From NCBI GenBank assembly GCA_039704465.1, contig JASFAU010000007.1, forward strand, positions 1,178,001-1,242,000: DNA of 64,000 nt, given 5' to 3'. Within the stretch, counting starts at the first letter, position 1, and every line of letters starts with the position of its first letter. The notes below the pieces were generated by a model. It had not been told where the DNA came from. It worked only from the letters and a program-made list of their open reading frames with translations, and made no database searches. Below are positions 33,813 through 44,173 of the stretch, one piece after another. This DNA comes from Plasmodiophora brassicae (Eukaryota; Endomyxa; Phytomyxea; Plasmodiophorida; Plasmodiophoridae). Made by a program: the position numbers and the translations under genes.

Positions 33813-34008
33813 CAGTAATTGCTCCTATTAAGGTTTCCTGTAATAAGCCCCGAACCCTGAATTCGATGGCTTATGACCCCGAACCCCGATTTCGAGGCAT
33901 ATCCGGGGTCTTAATAAAAGACATAGGGCTAAATTTAGATGTTTGGGGTCTTATTAGGAATTCCACATAACGTTTTGCTGTTTTTTTTGGTGCACGGACT
34001 ACGCGGCG

Positions 34009-34275
34009 GTGCCGCGGCGCAAGCTCATTGACTCATTGTGCATTGTCGAATGGTGTTGTAGTGCTTCTGTGCGAATGTCATCGATGCTGGAAGAGCTCCG
34101 TGAGCTATCTGGGCTGCTGAAGGATGATATTATAACACCTTCGGAGTTCGATGATATGAAACGAGCGCTTATCGCCCGATACAAGGGATCAGGCAACACA
34201 GGTCCCAGCGACAACAGTCACCTCGAGGAATCGAGTGAAGGTCAGCGAGTTTTTGCCACGAACGTTCGTGAATAA
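34009..34275 (+). CDS. Small SHOCT-like reading frame inside the transposon
   Basis: 88 residues. MLEELRELSGLLKDDIITPS followed by EFDDMKRALIARYKG resembles the SHOCT motif (short helical motif, LxxLkxLxdxGiITxeEFexkKxxLL). It may be a 5' exon of the transposase or a separate accessory gene. The true start may be the internal methionine at about 34078. Confidence 0.4.
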   Translation: MPRRKLIDSLCIVEWCCSASVRMSSMLEELRELSGLLKDDIITPSEFDDMKRALIARYKGSGNTGPSDNSHLEESSEGQRVFATNVRE

Positions 34276-34440
34276 CTGTCTCTCTCGTAGACGTGAATGG
34301 AAAGCAAGAAGCAAGACCCGCATCGTGTGCGTCTTCGTCAGACAGAACTCTTGACCCTTTCCGTCCTGGCTCTGCTGCTCACAGTACGTGTTGTGGTTAC
34401 TTGTTCGTTCTTGAACTAATGACGTTTGCTGACAGGTAGT

Positions 34441-36689
34441 TCATCGAATGCAACGTCCGGAAAGACTGTGACGTCGCAAGCGACTCTGCATAAATACTTC
34501 GGGCCGTCCATGTTAATGTCCCGTGGCTCCGGCGAGATATTCGTGTCCTCCAAGTGTCCAGCTATGGTCAAGGACAGGTTCACATGCTCTGAATGTGATA
34601 AACGCTGTCAAACCAAACAAGCCCTGATTTCCCACATGAAAACGCACAAGGTCGAGGAAGAATGTATGCCGAATGGAGTTTCTACGCCCAATATTGTGCC
34701 TTGTGTGATAATTCGTGGTGTTGTGTCATAGACCAAGCAAATCCCCAGCCTGATGAACAACGGGTTGATGGCCCTTCGTCGAAGCGCCAGCGTTATTCGT
34801 TTGAGCGCAAGGTGGATATTATCAAAGAAGTATTGGACACGCAGCGTCCTAGCTCGGGTGAGAAGCGGTCTCGTGCGCTGGCGGTTCAACTTGTATCCGA
34901 TGATACTGGTATACCTGCAACGACCATCGCAAGATGGATGAAGAACGAAGATCAACTACGTGACCGTGTGGCTTCGTCGGCCGATCGTGCCAAGAAGTCC
35001 TCGTACAATCGCTGTTGGTTGAAGGACTTGCGGCACCTCGAAGAGGTGCTTGCTCGCGAGATCCGCAAAGAGAGGGCGAAAGGTGGTTCCGGGTTAACCG
35101 TCAAAGGTAACCGTTTTAACTGTGTAATTCCAGGTAGGAAAATATCGAAGAACTGGTCACTCTCAATGGCCAGGCAGATTCGTCGAAGGCCGAACATCGT
35201 AAATCCAAACAACGCGAAGGAGATTAAGCTCTCGTATGGGTGGTACTATCATGGGTTCCTTCCGAGGCACGATTTCTCCATCAGACGCGGGAACAACCGA
35301 AAGAAGATTGATGCAGTAGCATACAAGCCCATCGTTTACGAATTTCATCAACTACTCGCGAAACGCAATTCCAGTCGTAGTGTATTTCCACATTCCATGT
35401 TCAACTTCGATGAGGTCCATTCCGCCTAGATGCTCTGTATTGCACTTCTTTGATGCTTTGCAGGTTCCTCTTCCATTCGTGAATGATGGTGACAGACGGA
35501 CCGTTGACGACGTTGGCACAAAGCGAGTCTGGATCAGGCAGCCGGGTGCGGGAGATGAAAAGCGGCAGGCGACACTGTTCCTCTGCATTGGGGCGGATTT
35601 GAGGTCCAACCGCGACCCCATGTCATATTTCGCGGCAAGGGTACACAGATTCTCCGATCTGACGAGCCGAATCAATGGGTGTGTTCTTCACTGGACGCTT
35701 CAAATCAACTTCTAAGTGCCATTTGTCTCAGGACTCCAGGGTGTCGGTCCATTTTCAAGAAAACGGATGGGTTGACACCAAGACCGCTGTAAACATCGCG
35801 AAGGTCATGCAGCAAGATCCTGCGTTCGTAAACCCTGACGAGAATCGGACCTTCCTCTGCGACAACCTTCAATCCCACAAGGCACCAGAGTTTGTCGATT
35901 CGATGAAGTCCTTGGGCGAAATCGTGCTGTTTCCGCCAAACGTTACTGATTTGTTGCAACCTGGTATGTATTTCGTTCACCTTGATTTTCCCATGCTAAT
36001 TGTCGTTGACAGTCGATGCCGGCGCCGGTCGGATGATGAAATATCTGATCGCATCGCGGCTTGATGCGCAGATGGACGATGACGCTGCGTTCTCATCCAA
36101 ATGGTTAGGAGGAAAGTTCACGGCTTCCGAGCGTCGCGTCCTCATTACCAACTGGGTGGGTGAAGCGTGGGAGCGGTTGTGTCAAGCGGGGTACATTCAT
36201 AAGTACTTCGAGAAGACCGGTTGCCTGCTTGGTACGGTGGGTGCGGATCCCGGCAGGATCAAGATCCAGGGTCTTGATGAGTACCGGTTTATCCCGAACG
36301 TCCCGTTCATAATTAACGTCGATGACGGGACAGATTCCGACAGCAGCGACAGCGGCGAATTTTCTGAAGGCACCTACAAGGCCGCAGACCCTAGTTCATC
36401 GGACGAGGACGCGCCTATCCTGTCGTATGAACCCGGACAAAACCGTTTTCGTGAAGGCGACTATGTCGAGGTGTTCGACTCCGATGGCCAGCCGCTACTC
36501 ACCGGCTCTGTTACTGCACCGCGTACCTCTCTACACGGACAGCCTGTGCCCGACGGCCACATCGTGGTCGTTATCGCACGACTGCACACTACAAGTTGTC
36601 TGGGCGTGGATCACTTTGGAGAACCTGTTGGCGTCGGAGGATATACTGCCGTCCCTGTGAATCGAGCATTCCTGTGCTGCGACAAATAA
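34441..36689 (+). CDS. Pogo-like DDE transposase (multi-exon, 5' end uncertain)
   Basis: Exons near 34441-34730 (a C2H2-type finger, FTCSECDKRC...HMKTHK), 34735-35407, 35461-35690, 35735-35966 and 36013-36689. The first two share one phase but are separated by a stop near 34731, so an intron of about 40-60 nt there is likely. A Tigger/CENP-B-like DNA-binding helix set is seen (SFERKVDIIKEVL, GIPATTIARWMKNEDQLRDR). DDE catalytic blocks: FNFDE joined by splicing to VPLPFVNDG, FLCDNLQSHKAPEF, and LFPPNVTDLLQP spliced to VDAGAGR. The C-terminus is acidic (DSDSSDSGEF) and ends FLCCDK. All blocks look intact. Confidence 0.75.
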
Positions 36690-36901
36690 ATGTTCCGTTT
36701 CTTGTTGTTTGGGCTAATCGGGACCAGTCTGTGGTTGAATTACGCAACGTAACTCCAAGTATAAACTGTGCTCCTGATAAGACCCCAAGCACTGAACCTA
36801 CCCAAAAAATATTTCACAATAAGACCCCAAACCCTCACAATGCTCTATGACCCCGAACCCCAATTATTTCAGTTCGGGGCTTATTAGAAGCAATTACTGT
36901 A

Positions 36902-37732
36902 CCAGATGTTCTCGTCCACAGTTTCCAATACCCTCACAGAATCGCTGGTCTGCGTGTACGGTTGGAGGCCGAGGAGCCTTTGTCCCACGGGGCATTACAC
37001 CAGGCTTCATTTGTATCTGCCCACAACCGATGGCCACATCTCAGCCCTGGTGCTGTGGTCCGCTCATCCCGATTCTGCCGGCCAGCCGCGTCGTCCGGCA
37101 TCATGTGCAGCTGGAACGGCGCACAATATCTTACCGTCCCCACTCACATACTTTACGAGAGCTTCCCGTATCTAAGCCGATGGAAAGCATACCTCAAGCG
37201 CCTGAAGTTTCTTGTCACGCTTCCGACGCAACGTGCGAGTCGATTGATCGGCACGAAAGTGTACCACTGCGTAGAGACCCAAGAGTTCGGAACTGTGGCA
37301 CAAGTATTCGACGATGTGTCGAGAGTATTCAACGGCATCGACTGTATCGCCAACCGGTTCGACGTATCCTTGCTGACTGTCAGCAAGGACGTCATATATT
37401 CCAACGTCGTTATCGGAATGCACTCCAGAAAAGATGAACATCTACGACGCGACAACATTTTCTTCGCGCGGTTCGACGCATGCCCGGTGGGGAAGCTTTT
37501 GGCTTTGGAATATGTAGGCAAATTCCAGGTGCCGGGGCACCCCGTCACCTTTCGATTCCATGCAAAAAGATGCATCCCGCCCGGGATTCTCGATGCCTTA
37601 TTGTTAGAAGGCATATGTGGAACCCCCATCTATAATGCAGGCCTGAAGTTAGTCGGGTTCGCTCGGTTTATTTCAAACAAACAACGTTATGTTAGCTGCG
37701 TCCCACTGCCGGAAGGCCTTGCTGTTCCTTGA
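36902..37732 (+). pseudogene. TRAF-type zinc-finger-like gene, 3' part
   Basis: 277 codons in the same frame as 32625-33812 if the transposon and one TA are left out. It shows no start context of its own; its first methionine comes well inside. Contains LTVPTHILYESFPYLSRWK and IYSNVVIGMHSRKDEH; no known domain seen. The late GICGTPIYNAGLKLVGFA looks trypsin-like (GxxGxPlxn...vGi), so this part may be a degenerate serine-protease-like domain, a weak suggestion. Confidence 0.6.
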
Positions 37733-38548
37733 CGTCACGCTCTTGACCGTTGTTCTGCATAAACGTTGCCTCACCAATTCAAACCATTGCAATATTCTAC
37801 AGGTCTGTGATACTGCATCCGGCCCAGTCTACCAATGTCGTTCGCATCGTATGTCAGCATAGCTGCACCTATGATGAGGATCATACAGTTAACAGCGCTG
37901 TTGCGAGGCGTCAGATCGGATGTGATCGAAGTGACTGCAGGCCTGCTGCAGGTGGATGCAGATGGAGGTTTCTGCAGCCAGCTGCTCGCATTCCCTTCAG
38001 GACACAGAAAGACTGCAGAAGCGCCATATTATGCAGCCTGCCTGCATCGCCTTCGAGATGCAGAGTGACTGCAGGTGACGTTTCTGCGGCCTTCAACTAC
38101 GATGTGACAAGCCCTAGGCGTCAGGTGGACGACGAACGCGATGTCGACGTACAACACCGAAACGATAAGTGAAGTGTATTACGCTACATACTCAGAAGGC
38201 CGTATTGGGAGGCCGCTACATACGAGGGGATGGATGCAAACTGCAGAAACGTCATCTGCAGTCACACTGCAAACCAGGGGTTGTTAGGGGTCGATGCAGA
38301 ATGTGTCGCGACATTGCAGAAAGTGTGCAGGTCCGATGCATGAGACTCCGATCCCGAATGGACTGTCTGGCATTAATGGCGCACACGTCCTGCAACCAAT
38401 TTTCCGCAGGATATGTAATTTCTTGCAATGCCGACTGGCATCGGCGGCTCCGGCGCCAGGAAACCATATAGCTTCGACCAGACGATCGAGGCCACACTTG
38501 GAATCAGAGACTCGGTCAGTTGTGTATTGCAAATGTAATACCTTCCAA
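37733..38548. other. Gene-free stretch rich in CTGCAG
   Basis: No coding sequence is supported. TGCAG/CTGCA occurs more than 15 times between 37930 and 38340 without a fixed period. 38460-38530 is similar to the 3' flank of the array Skp1-ankyrin genes (ATAGCTTCGACCAGACG). Confidence 0.5.
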
Positions 38549-39828
38549 TCAAGGGACGCTTTCGAGCCGGCCGGCATCCAATGATTGTAGCAGCAGAACA
38601 ACCGGAAGGTGTCCGTTAAGCATAGCCAGCCTCAGCGGCGTATGCCGGTGCTCATCTCCTGCGTTGATATCGGAGCGGCCGTCAGTCAGCAGCACCTGGA
38701 CGACGTCGAGGTGTCCTTCAGACGCGGCCCAGTGCAAAGGCGTCCACCACCTCGAGCCGTTAGGGTAGCAGGTGCGCTTGCCGACGTTGATATCAGCGAC
38801 CTGCAGAAGCGCCTGAACGATTTCAACGTGGCCGTTCGCCGCCGCGATTGAAAGTGGCGTCTGTAGATCCGGGCCAAACATGGCGTTGGCATTGACGCGA
38901 TGGTTCAACGGACTGCCGGCCTCACGACCGCGATATTCCAACAGCATCCTGACAATGGCTGTATGGCCACGCCTGACGGCGAGCAGCAGTGGCGTCTCGA
39001 GCAGTGCTGGATCGTATTGACTGTTTGCGTCGACCCCAGCTGGCAGATTCAGGACCACCTCTACAATGTCTGCTTCACCAGTATCAGCGGCGAATTCCAG
39101 GACGTTGACGAAGCCTCCGTTAACGTTCCATGGCGTGTTCGTTAAGAAAGCGAGCGCCGGATCGGGGCGGCGGACAACGAACAGGAGGCTGATCTGCATG
39201 GCCAGCAAGATGCGGGGCTGGCTGTTCCCAGCCACCTCTTGCAGCCGGTTGATGCCCGAAATGAAGCGGCAGGCTTGTCGGTGCTGATTCAACGACAAGA
39301 CGCGAAAGAAAGGCTCACTGTCACGCCGCATCGCCCAGCCGATGGCGACCATAAGAGACCGCATCTCAAGGTGGTCGGCGGCTAGAACGAGTTGCTCCAA
39401 AACGTTGTAACCCTGGGCACATCGCTTCAAGATGAATGAGCTGGCGCCGTATACAGGGCCAAAAAACTGTTGACGGAAGAACGTTCATCACCTGTGGGCG
39501 ACGGATTCCGCTGGCATACCTGGTAACCATCAGGACGTGGGAATGCGTCGGCAAACGCGATAGCGGCACGTAACTGGAAACTGGTGACTGGAAGCTCAAT
39601 GCAACTGGCGCCACCAACTTGGATCTTGCGCTGGACCGTCCAGGAGTGCTGCATGAGCTGTGCTGCATCGTAGTCGTGTTTACCGCCGTCGAGAGTACAG
39701 ATGATCCTGGTCGCATCGACGAGAGCAACGTGGAGAAGGGCGACCAGGAGCGTACCCATCGGCGATACGGCTGCACGCTGGCGGGCGTGATTGCCGATCA
39801 ACGTGTGCGCGCGGTTACCGGATCGCAT
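38549..39828 (-). CDS. Secreted-type Skp1-like/ankyrin repeat protein (paralogue 2)
   Basis: Exons 39520-39828 and 38549-39466 (53-nt intron, donor GTATGC, acceptor TCAACAG), 408 residues. The start has a hydrophobic signal-like run (MGTLLVALLHVALVDA), then Skp1-type POZ strands (TRIICTLDGGKHDYDAAQLM, LPVTSFQLRAAIAFADAFP). After the intron come LEQLVLAADHLEMRSLMVAI and five ankyrin repeats (TPLLLAVRRGHTAIVRMLL, TPLHWAASEGHLDVVQVLL). It is about as far from the array copies as a separate locus should be, yet domain order and intron are the same. Confidence 0.8.
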
Positions 39829-40327
39829 GTCGTAATCGGCCACCTGCTCTCCCAACGTACACCTCCCCAGACGTTGCAGACGTAATTGCGGCATGTACGA
39901 TGAACGGCGGCGGACGCAGGCAAGCCTCGCGCAATGTTGGCGATATTTACCCGGGCCATGCGTGCTGTTCCGGATTGCGTGGGGGGATGTATATGGGCGC
40001 CTGCCCTAATGCGCGAAGGTCGACCGTCTTATGGTACGCATGCGCAGGGGAGACCCGGTTTCTGTGTCTCAGAAACGTCCAACACCGCCAGCATTATACC
40101 GAGACATCGTTTCCCAGCAGCATGGCGCTGTGGTCTCAAACGGGCGTCCCACCGTCGTGCATTGCTGTGAGTTAGTCGGCCTGGATGGGAAGTTCTCGGC
40201 GCGTACCGACCCCTATCCGGTCAGCGAGCGGAGATGGGGTCGCCTCGCAACGTTCAGTGCGCGCCTGCGCCGCGGCATCCATCATCGGCCCGTCACACGT
40301 GTCATCGACGACGACTAGTGCCGCCGA
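39829..40327. promoter_or_regulatory. Intergenic region with GGCGCC/ATATA motif
   Basis: Divergent spacer between the Skp1-ankyrin gene and the Rho GTPase. Positions 39989-40010 hold GTATATGGGCGCCTGCCCTAAT, an inverted form of a motif that recurs near other gene starts in the window. No gene is seen. Confidence 0.4.
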
Positions 40328-41009
40328 ATGGAGTCGTACAAGCTGACGGCCGTCGGCGACGGCACCGTTGGCAAGACGTGCATGCTGATTACATGTCGGT
40401 GTGCCGTCCCACCTGCGCGTCCCTCGTGCACGCGCGTCCCTGACGGCTCGCGCTGCCCCCACACAGACACGACCAACACGTTCCCGCAGGATTACACGCC
40501 GACCATGTTCGACAGCTATGAGACTGACGTCAACGTCAACGGGGTCAAGACCCACGTCATCCTGACGGATACGGCCGGGCAGGAGGACTTCGACCAGCTG
40601 CGACCGCTGTCGTATAACAGCACCGACTGCTTCATCCTCTGCTTCTCCGTCGCCAGCCACCCGTCGTTCGAGAACATCACGCAGCGATGGTCGTACCGCC
40701 GTCGTCGCACGACATTCATCGTTGCCGCGCGCGTATGACGACTGATCGGTTCGCAGGATCCCGGAGCTGAAGATGCACGCCCCGAAGGTGCCCATCGTGT
40801 TGGTGGCGACCAAGGTCGATTGCCGGTCGCAGCCGCACCTGAAGCTCATCAGCGAGGCCGAGGGCAGAGCGCTGGCGAGACGCATCGAGGCGTACGACTA
40901 CATCGAGACGTCCGCCAAGACGATGACGGGCCTGGACCAGGTGTTCCTCAGCGCGATTCGTGCCGCGCGAAACCCCAAGGCGAAGGCCAGACGGTGCAAC
41001 ATCTTATAA
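40328..41009 (+). CDS. Rho/Rac-family small GTPase
   Basis: Exons 40328-40394, 40467-40689, 40757-41009 (72- and 67-nt introns), 180 residues. G1 is GDGTVGKTCM; exon 1 to 2 splicing gives the switch I region with TNTFPQDYTPTMFD; G3 is DTAGQEDFDQLRPLSY; G4 is VATKVD (TKxD) and G5 ETSAKT. The end, CNIL, is a CaaX box with leucine, predicting geranylgeranylation and membrane attachment. The first intron is a multiple of three and in frame, so an unspliced reading would add 24 wrong residues. Typical role: control of actin and cell shape. Confidence 0.92.
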
Positions 41010-41070
41010 ACGGGAGCTTGCTAGACATTGGATTCGATTTATGGTACCGTGTCGCCGCGGGCGCGAACGA

Positions 41071-41567
41071 TTACGAACGCGGCTTGTCCTTCTTCTCGAG
41101 GTACAGCGCCTTCAGGGACACACCGGCGACCTTGACGATCTTGAACCGCACACCGGGGATATCACCGACGGCGTGACCCTTACGACCGAACCCGGCGACG
41201 AGGACCTCGTCGTTCTCGTCGACGAAGTTCAGACAACCGTCACGCGGGACGAATGCGGCGATCTTCTTCCCGTTCTTGATCAGCTGGACACGGACACACT
41301 TCCGGATGGCCGAGTTCGGCTGCTTGGCCTCAATGCCGATCTTCTCCAGGACGATGCCCTTGGCGTGCGACGCGCCCATGAACGGGTTCGCCTTCAGCGC
41401 CGTGCCCAGATGCGACTTCTTGTACGACTTCTGCGCCCATCGGTGCTGGCGGCGCCGGGCGACGAGCTTACGGGCACAGCGGATACCGCGAGGCTTACTA
41501 CACAGACAGACAACCCGATGTCAGCGGCGATCGCCTTCACACAGATCCCACGCACGACATACCCCAT
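41071..41567 (-). CDS. RPS23: 40S ribosomal protein uS12 (RPS23)
   Basis: Exons 41563-41567 (ATGGG) and 41071-41497, 65-nt intron, 143 residues, exactly the family length. The second exon gives [42 protein letters not shown] (with the conserved PNSA decoding-centre loop), [10 protein letters not shown] and [16 protein letters not shown]. The intron after Met-Gly is a common site in this gene. A CCGTGGCGGA palindrome lies about 50 bp upstream of the start. Part of the decoding centre of the small subunit. Confidence 0.95.
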
Positions 41568-41612
41568 CGTCAAGGACAATGCTGGCGATGTGGCGCGCGG
41601 GAACTACCGACG

Positions 41613-41631
41613 GACTCCGTGGCGGACTTGC
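41613..41631. promoter_or_regulatory. TCCGTGGCGGA palindrome upstream of RPS23
   Basis: ACTCCGTGGCGGACTT: inverted TCCG/CGGA around TGG, ~50 bp upstream of the RPS23 start and ~85 bp upstream of the divergent PH-domain gene. The same core is found upstream of eS30, spermidine synthase and ALKBH8. Confidence 0.55.
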
Positions 41632-41713
41632 AGATTAGGGCGCCCGGCCATATACGTGGCGTAACCGGGACCGATCGGGAAGATATTACTGAACGGGGAC
41701 GCGTTCAGGCGGC

Positions 41714-43063
41714 ATGGCGGCCGTGGAAGTGCGCCTTGGGACGAAACGATGCACGGTGCGGCCGGTCGGCGCCAGCGTCCTGGAAAGCGACATCGTCGCT
41801 GGCCTGCGCTTCACGACGACGCAGGTTGCCCACCTGCGGCTGCTCGGCCTGCAGCCGGACGACGATGAGCACCGCCCCGTGGTGCTGTTCGACGGCGGCG
41901 TCGTCGCGATGAAGGCGCTCCAGGCGACAAAGGCGGTCGCGTTCCGCGTCATCTTTGAGGATCGGCGGCATAGGGCGGCGCTGAAGCTCACCTCGTCGCA
42001 GCGGGCGCCGCTCGAGCAGGAGTTCGAGGCGATGGGCGCCGTGTCTGGGCACCTGACGCCGGAGAACATCCACGCGTTCTACACCAAACGAACGCAGCGG
42101 TACCTGTCCGAATGCAGACGCGTGTTCGCCGACGATGCCGACTTGCGCGACGCCGTCGTCAGGCTCGTGCAGGACGCGTGCGCCAGGAACATCGAGACGA
42201 TCAGCGAGCAGGACGCCGCGAATCGCGGTACCGTGTCCCTGAGCGATTTTCTCGGCTACCACGCCGTTTCCGGCAATTCGCGAACGCTGCTGTCGGCGCC
42301 GCCCTCGTTCGATGGGTCCAACGAATCGGCCAGCGACCGCACGCTCGACACCATGGCGACGATTCCCGAATCGGAATGCGGGTCCAAGGGCGCGGAGACC
42401 CAGTTACCTTCGACACGAATACCGTCGCCAGCAGGCACGACGACGGAACCGCCGTCGCCGTTGGTGCCAAGCGCCAAAGGCATCGCGGCGATGTTCCCGC
42501 CGGATCCGGCGCCCGCCTTCGAGACCATGTCGCTGCACGTGACGAACGAGGACGTGGACAAGTCGCGGGAGACGCTTTCGCAGGACCTCAGGCTGACGGC
42601 CAAATCGCTCAGCGACCAGCGACTCGGTAAAACGGACGATGTCGACAGTTCCGATGATGATGACGATGACGACGAGAACGATGGGGACGCCGTCGACGAC
42701 GGCCAGGAGCAGCAGGCCGCGTCCACGGTGGTGGTGGAGCAGGCGGCCGGGCTGATCGACGGCGTCCAGCACCAGTTCGTACTGCACAAGGAGTCGGGGC
42801 CGAGGCGGAAACGCGTGCACATGAACCTCGGCAAGCGGGTCGTCGTCGTGGAGAGCGGCGCCCTGCTGACGAAACGCAGGAAGACGATCCGGTTCAAGAA
42901 CATAGTCAGCGTGGAGGCCGGCGCCCAGCAGCACGCGTTGATGTTCGCCATCAAGACCAGGCGCGGCACGACGTTTCTGTTCGAGACGGCCACGGCCAGG
43001 GAGCGCGACACCTGGGTCTCCGCCCTGAACGAAGTTCTCGTCTGGGAGTCGAAACATATTTAA
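41714..43063 (+). CDS. PH-domain protein
   Basis: Single exon, 449 residues. The C-terminal ~90 residues read as a pleckstrin-homology fold: KRVHMNLGKRVVVVESGALL, a basic turn KRRKTIRFKNIVSVEAG, then FAIKTRRGTTFLFETATARE and the capping helix with the conserved tryptophan DTWVSALNEVL. A central acidic tract (SSDDDDDDDENDGDAVDD) precedes it. The N-terminal 200 residues are unassigned. Likely binds lipid or protein at a membrane; partner unknown. Divergent from RPS23, sharing a 146-bp spacer. Confidence 0.6.
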   Translation: MAAVEVRLGTKRCTVRPVGASVLESDIVAGLRFTTTQVAHLRLLGLQPDDDEHRPVVLFDGGVVAMKALQATKAVAFRVIFEDRRHRAALKLTSSQRAPLEQEFEAMGAVSGHLTPENIHAFYTKRTQRYLSECRRVFADDADLRDAVVRLVQDACARNIETISEQDAANRGTVSLSDFLGYHAVSGNSRTLLSAPPSFDGSNESASDRTLDTMATIPESECGSKGAETQLPSTRIPSPAGTTTEPPSPLVPSAKGIAAMFPPDPAPAFETMSLHVTNEDVDKSRETLSQDLRLTAKSLSDQRLGKTDDVDSSDDDDDDDENDGDAVDDGQEQQAASTVVVEQAAGLIDGVQHQFVLHKESGPRRKRVHMNLGKRVVVVESGALLTKRRKTIRFKNIVSVEAGAQQHALMFAIKTRRGTTFLFETATARERDTWVSALNEVLVWESKHI

Positions 43064-43181
43064 ACCGACTTCGAGTCGCCGGGCGTACCCGCCCCGGGAT
43101 CGATCGTTATCGATAGGCACGAGGCGATGACGGCGGCGACGTCGCCGTCCGCCTTTCACGAACGCGTACGTCGGCCGGATT

Positions 43182-43203
43182 GTTAGGGGCGCTGCCGTAT
43201 ATC
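43182..43203 (+). promoter_or_regulatory. TTAGGGGCGC-TATAT motif at Jhy-like gene start
   Basis: GTTAGGGGCGCTGCCGTATATC lies directly before the start codon. Related motifs are at 9685, 39989, 41635 and 44174. Confidence 0.4.
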
Positions 43204-44126
43204 ATGACTGATCTGCCGGCAGTTCAAGGGGCGCCTGTCGCTCGTGACCAGGACGGGCGGGCATATCCGGGTCGACAGCCAGCCGGCCGTGCTCTCAAGC
43301 CCACCGGCGAACCATCGCCTGGAGCGACGACGACGACGACGACTGCATTCGTTAGGTGCACCCGCGCCCGCTCCAGCACCCGCACCCGCCCGACCGGCTG
43401 TGGATAGACGAACGTATTTGAGAAGCGCGCCGACACCCGTGGCGACCAAGCCGACGGTGGCGCAGATCAAGCGAGAGGCGGCAACGTACGTCGCACGGGA
43501 GGCCCGTCAGCATCACGACGAGCAGGTGGACGATGGATTGTCGGAACCCGACGGCCCGGTCGACGGAGCGCAGACGCCAGCGAAGCCGGCGCGAAGGAAG
43601 ACGGCGTCGTACAGGCCGTATGGGATTCGGGATTACCGGAGGCTGCCGGAGAAGGTCGAGCTGGGCAAGCTGGGCCCGGACCTGGACAGCGAGGACCTGA
43701 TCCGCAAGCGCATGGCGAACTTCCGCATGCAGGAATTCGCCAGGCAGCAGCGGCTGATCAACCTGAAGAATCTGAGGCGGGCGCAGGATCGGCAGCCGCA
43801 CGCGCGAGAACCGAAGAAACCGACCGCCACCCAGCGGTCCGCCAGGCAACGCGTACGTCGTCCCTGACCGTGTTTCACCAATTCCGATGGGCCCGTCATT
43901 TATTGGGCGACAATGCCAGGCGCTGGAGTTCGCCGCCACGATCCCGGTGCCAAGAGCGCCGGCACAGCGACCGGCAGCGGTACCGAAGCCAACGACGACG
44001 TCGGGGCATGCACACGCGTCGTCACTGCCCCGCGAGCTGGAGCTGTTATCGCGACAGCACGAGGAGGGCGTCGGGCAGGTCGAGGCCATCCGACGCGAAC
44101 TGTGCCTCGCCACGCCGGGCCAATAA
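43204..44126 (+). CDS. Jhy-like (cilium-associated) protein, three exons
   Basis: Exons 43204-43355, 43408-43852 and 43920-44126 (52- and 67-nt introns; donors GTGCAC and GTACGT), 267 residues. The middle exon holds YRPYGIRDYRRLPEKVELGK followed by LGPDLDSEDLIRKR, resembling the YxPYTLxDYxxL...LGxLGPDL block of vertebrate Jhy (C11orf63), a protein linked to motile cilia. Flanks are rich in Ala/Pro and basic residues. The third exon ends in a short coiled-coil-like helix (LPRELELLSRQHEEG). The Jhy link rests on that one block. Confidence 0.5.
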
Positions 44127-44173
44127 ACCGACACCGTACTATCATTCGTAGAGCGCGCCCTGCAGGAAGACGT

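Larger units (their letters stand above)
33813..36899 (+). mobile_element. Complete pogo/Tc1-mariner-like DNA transposon
   Basis: 3087 bp element. The ends are inverted repeats beginning CAGTAATTGCT (left 33813, right end GCAATTACTG at 36899), flanked by TA on both sides (33811-33812, 36900-36901). TA duplication and CAGT ends are hallmarks of the pogo group. Subterminal repeats of CCCCGAACCC and GGGGTCTTATTA occur on both sides (33848-33955, 36780-36885). Inside lies a multi-exon DDE transposase and an upstream small reading frame. The ends are almost intact, so the insertion looks recent. Confidence 0.88.

Noticed and set aside
41394..41579. Minus-strand frame starting upstream of RPS23
   Set aside because: It reads through the RPS23 intron. 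The ATGGG/GTATGT donor and the TGTGTAG acceptor give the exact family start instead.
43354..43407. Reading through the 52-nt Jhy-like intron as an Ala-Pro repeat (APAPAPAPAP)
   Set aside because: The spliced form uses the upstream ATG, keeps the frame and is flanked by GT-AG ends. The repeat is most likely intronic, though retention is possible since another phase stays open.
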